7,920 bases of DNA, from positions 1 to 7,920 of the forward strand of contig JAQUEG010000029.1 of NCBI GenBank assembly GCA_028685275.1, read 5' to 3'. The position numbers were made by a program, and so were the translations under genes. Origin of the DNA: Bacilli bacterium. GTDB taxonomy: Bacteria > Bacillota_I > Bacilli_A > RF39 > UBA660. Numbering within the stretch: position 1 is the first letter of the stretch; each line of letters opens with the position of its first letter. Shown piece after piece: positions 6,035 through 7,920 of the stretch. The notes under the pieces are model-generated. The model saw nothing but the letters and a program-made list of their open reading frames with translations, made no database searches and was not told the origin of the DNA.

Positions 6035-6991
6035 ATGTCATTTGCAACTGATATTAAAAGCGAAATTACTAAACTCGATAGTAATCATACTGAGTATATT
6101 GCGGAACTATCAGCATTTATTCGTAATAATGCTTATATTGGTAATAACATTATAAAAATTCATACTGAGAATGCCGCTGTGGCACGTCGTATTTTTAAAA
6201 TAATTAAAGATATATATCATATATATTGTCAAGTAACCGTACGTAGTAATTTTAATTTTAAAAAAAATTTTATTTATCTTTTAGAAATTAAAGGAAATTG
6301 TGATAGTTTCTTGGAAGATTTATCAATTAAAAATCGTGATGGTTATTTTATTAATATTCCTCGTGATTATATAATAAGTGATGATGAAGAAAAAAGAGCA
6401 TATTTAAGAGGGATATTTTTGGCTTGTGGGAGTGTTAATAATCCTAAAACTTCTCGTTATCATTTAGAATTATTAATTGACGATAACGAATATGCCGACT
6501 TTATTAATAATATATTAAATGAATATAATCTTAATAGTCGTGTTATTAAAAGAGTTAGGGGTTATATGGTATATATAAAAGAAGCCGAAAAAATAAGTGA
6601 TTTTTTACGTTTAATTAAAGCATATAAAGGCGTTTTATATTACGAAAATATTCGTATTTATCGCAATCAAAAAAATATTACTAATCGTTTAAATAATTGT
6701 GAACAAGCTAATGTGGAAAGAATGATTAATACAGCTTTAAAACAAATTGCTGATATTAATTTAATTAAGAAAAACATCAGTTTAGAAATTTTAAATGATA
6801 AATTGCGTATTGCTGCCATATATCGTTTAAAATATCCTGAAACATCATTATCCGAATTAAGTAATATTATAACTGAAAAAGAAGGGCAAGTTATAACCAA
6901 ATCAGGTTTAAATCATCGTTTTCGTAAGATCAAAATATTAGCCGACAATATTAGGGAAAAGGAAGAAAAAGGAGTGTATAATAATGAATAA
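6035..6991 (+). CDS. whiA: Sporulation/division regulator WhiA
   Basis: WhiA is a DNA-binding protein with an N-terminal LAGLIDADG-like (homing-endonuclease-derived, catalytically inert) fold and a C-terminal helix-turn-helix domain. It is widespread in Gram-positive bacteria, where it affects cell division and chromosome segregation. The 318-residue product starts MSFATDIKSEI, shows RAYLRGIFLACGSVNNP (121-137), which marks the LAGLIDADG-like part, RNQKNITNRLNNCEQAN (210-226), equivalent to the family RNxxNRxxNCExAN block, and the C-terminal AAIYRLKYPETSLSEL (260-275) with KSGLNHRFRKI (289-299), the HTH. Length is normal. The ATG follows a GAAG-AAGTGA ribosome site formed by the end of yvcK, four bases after the yvcK TGA, so translation would normally be coupled to yvcK. 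The stop at 6989-6991 overlaps the next gene by 8 bases. Confidence 0.96.
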   Translation: MSFATDIKSEITKLDSNHTEYIAELSAFIRNNAYIGNNIIKIHTENAAVARRIFKIIKDIYHIYCQVTVRSNFNFKKNFIYLLEIKGNCDSFLEDLSIKNRDGYFINIPRDYIISDDEEKRAYLRGIFLACGSVNNPKTSRYHLELLIDDNEYADFINNILNEYNLNSRVIKRVRGYMVYIKEAEKISDFLRLIKAYKGVLYYENIRIYRNQKNITNRLNNCEQANVERMINTALKQIADINLIKKNISLEILNDKLRIAAIYRLKYPETSLSELSNIITEKEGQVITKSGLNHRFRKIKILADNIREKEEKGVYNNE

Positions 6992-7904
6992 TATTATTGA
7001 AGTAAAGAACTTAGAAAAAAGATATGGCAATATTGTTGCGGTGGATAATATTAATTTTAATGTTAAAGAAGGAGACTTATTTGCCTTTTTAGGACCAAAT
7101 GGGGCAGGGAAATCAACTGTCATTAATATTTTGTGTACTATTTTAAAAAAGAATAGTGGCGAGGTTATAATTCATAATATAAAATTAGATAAAGAACCGG
7201 CGATGATTAGAAATAAAATTGGGGTTGTTTTTCAAAATAATATTCTTGATGATTTATTAACGGTAAAAGAAAATTTGATTTTAAGAGGTTCCTTATATGG
7301 AATGAAAAAGGAAAAATTAAATCAACAACTTGATTTTGTTCTCAATTATTTGGAAATAAAAGATATTTCTAATCGTCGTTTTGGAAATTTATCTGGTGGT
7401 CAAAAAAGGCGAGTTGAAATTGCCCGTGCATTATTAAACAAACCAAAAATTTTGTTTTTAGATGAACCCACTACTGGTTTAGATCCACAAACTCGTATTA
7501 AAGTGTGGGAAATAATTAAAAAATTACAAAATGAATTTAAAATCACCGTATTTTTAACTACTCATTACATGGAAGAAGCTGCTAATGCTGATTGGGTAGC
7601 AATTATTGATTATGGGAAAATAGTAGTAACAGGAACTCCTAACTTTTTAAAGAAAGAATATAGTTATGATGCATTACGAGTAAATTTTAAAAAACAAAAA
7701 GAAGCAATTAAAAAGTTGATAACCATGAATTATTCACCTACTAAAATAGTTGATATGGTACAAATTCCAGTTAAAAACAGTTTAGAAGCTTTTAAATTAT
7801 TAAAAGAAATGGAGGGCACTTTTAATGATTTTGAAGTTATAAAAGGTAATATGGATGATGTTTTTATTAATATAATTGGACGTGAAATAAGGGAGGATCA
7901 TTAA
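6984..7904 (+). CDS. ABC-2 type exporter, ATP-binding subunit (DrrA/CcmA-like)
   Basis: This 306-residue ATPase energises a two-component ABC-2 exporter at the cytoplasmic membrane; the substrate cannot be told from the sequence. Motifs in order are Walker A GPNGAGKST (37-45), Q-loop VVFQNN (81-86), signature LSGGQKRR (136-143), Walker B ILFLDEP (156-162), D-loop GLDP (165-168) and the H-loop in TTHYMEEA (192-199). The roughly 80-residue C-terminal extension ends in GNMDDVFINIIGREI (288-302), equivalent to the LEDVFxxxTG motif of drug- and antibiotic-type ATPases (COG1131/DrrA group). All catalytic motifs are intact. AAAGGAG (6968-6974) lies nine bases before the ATG, inside whiA, and the gene overlaps whiA by 8 bases, so it is translationally coupled to the yvcK-whiA unit. 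The next gene begins two bases after its stop. Confidence 0.93.
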   Translation: MNNIIEVKNLEKRYGNIVAVDNINFNVKEGDLFAFLGPNGAGKSTVINILCTILKKNSGEVIIHNIKLDKEPAMIRNKIGVVFQNNILDDLLTVKENLILRGSLYGMKKEKLNQQLDFVLNYLEIKDISNRRFGNLSGGQKRRVEIARALLNKPKILFLDEPTTGLDPQTRIKVWEIIKKLQNEFKITVFLTTHYMEEAANADWVAIIDYGKIVVTGTPNFLKKEYSYDALRVNFKKQKEAIKKLITMNYSPTKIVDMVQIPVKNSLEAFKLLKEMEGTFNDFEVIKGNMDDVFINIIGREIREDH

Positions 7905-7905
7905 A

Positions 7906-7920
7906 ATGAAACAAGTTTTT
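7906..7920 (+). CDS. Start of next gene, probably the ABC-2 permease (partial)
   Basis: An ATG at 7906, just one base after the ATPase stop codon, has GGAGG (7892-7896) nine bases upstream and encodes MKQVF before the window ends. The start is well supported by the ribosome site. That it is the membrane permease partner is inferred only from position, because ABC-2 ATPase genes of this type are usually followed by their permease. Confidence 0.6.

Noticed and set aside
6667..6900. Open frame on the minus strand inside whiA
   Set aside because: It is fully contained in the well-supported whiA coding sequence, has no recognisable motif, and its hydrophobic look is the expected antisense of Asn/Lys/Ile-rich codons.
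6035..6991. Active LAGLIDADG homing endonuclease
   Set aside because: The fold is shared, but the C-terminal WhiA helix-turn-helix, length and yvcK-whiA synteny identify WhiA, whose members are not nucleases.
6938..7123. Open frame on the minus strand across the whiA/ABC junction
   Set aside because: It is antisense to the whiA end and the Walker A region of the ATPase, with no family resemblance.
1..7920. Stop-codon reassignment as the explanation for the yvcK interruption
   Set aside because: TAA, TAG and TGA all end other reading frames in this window at family-appropriate places, so general reassignment is not supported; only local suppression remains possible.

Overview
The window is chromosomal housekeeping DNA from a very AT-rich, low-GC Gram-positive bacterium. 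It is most likely an uncultured or lightly studied Bacillota lineage of the Bacilli/Erysipelotrichia/RF39 kind. The evidence is strong Shine-Dalgarno sites of the GGAGG type before most genes, Firmicutes-type gene order, and protein families typical of that phylum. TGA ends at least two reading frames (lgt, and the yvcK remnant), so the standard bacterial code applies and not the Mycoplasma code. A peptidoglycan enzyme (MurD) and a prolipoprotein acyl transferase (Lgt) indicate a cell-walled, lipoprotein-bearing cell.

Layout: all genes are on the + strand. Positions 1-78 hold the hydrophobic 3' tail of an unidentified gene, followed by an intrinsic terminator (102-132). A clear promoter (180-208) then drives murD and eno (233-2822). 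A second promoter with an extended -10 lies directly after eno (2823-2851) and leads a tight trio: a YvlD-like four-helix membrane protein, lgt and trxB (2878-4992), closed by a small hairpin terminator (4991-5017). A third unit starts at a TATAAT box (5052-5057) and carries yvcK, whiA and an ABC-exporter ATPase. The first codons of the probable permease gene run off the end at 7920. There is no intergenic stretch over 300 bases without a gene once the yvcK tail is included.

Functionally, the window joins cell-wall precursor synthesis (MurD), glycolysis (enolase), lipoprotein maturation (Lgt), thiol redox (TrxB-like) and the YvcK/WhiA pair, which in other Firmicutes links central carbon metabolism to wall synthesis and division. 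The order yvlD-like, lgt, trxB, yvcK, whiA matches the Bacillus/Listeria locus, but hprK, ppaX and rapZ, usually interspersed there, are missing.

The most notable observation is that yvcK is broken by one in-frame TAA (5785-5787). The same frame then stays open for 80 more codons, including the conserved C-terminal RHD motif, and restores the normal family length. The trxB product also lacks the usual NADPH-binding HRRxxxR motif. I see no mobile element, CRISPR array, tRNA, rRNA or clearly novel multi-gene system here.
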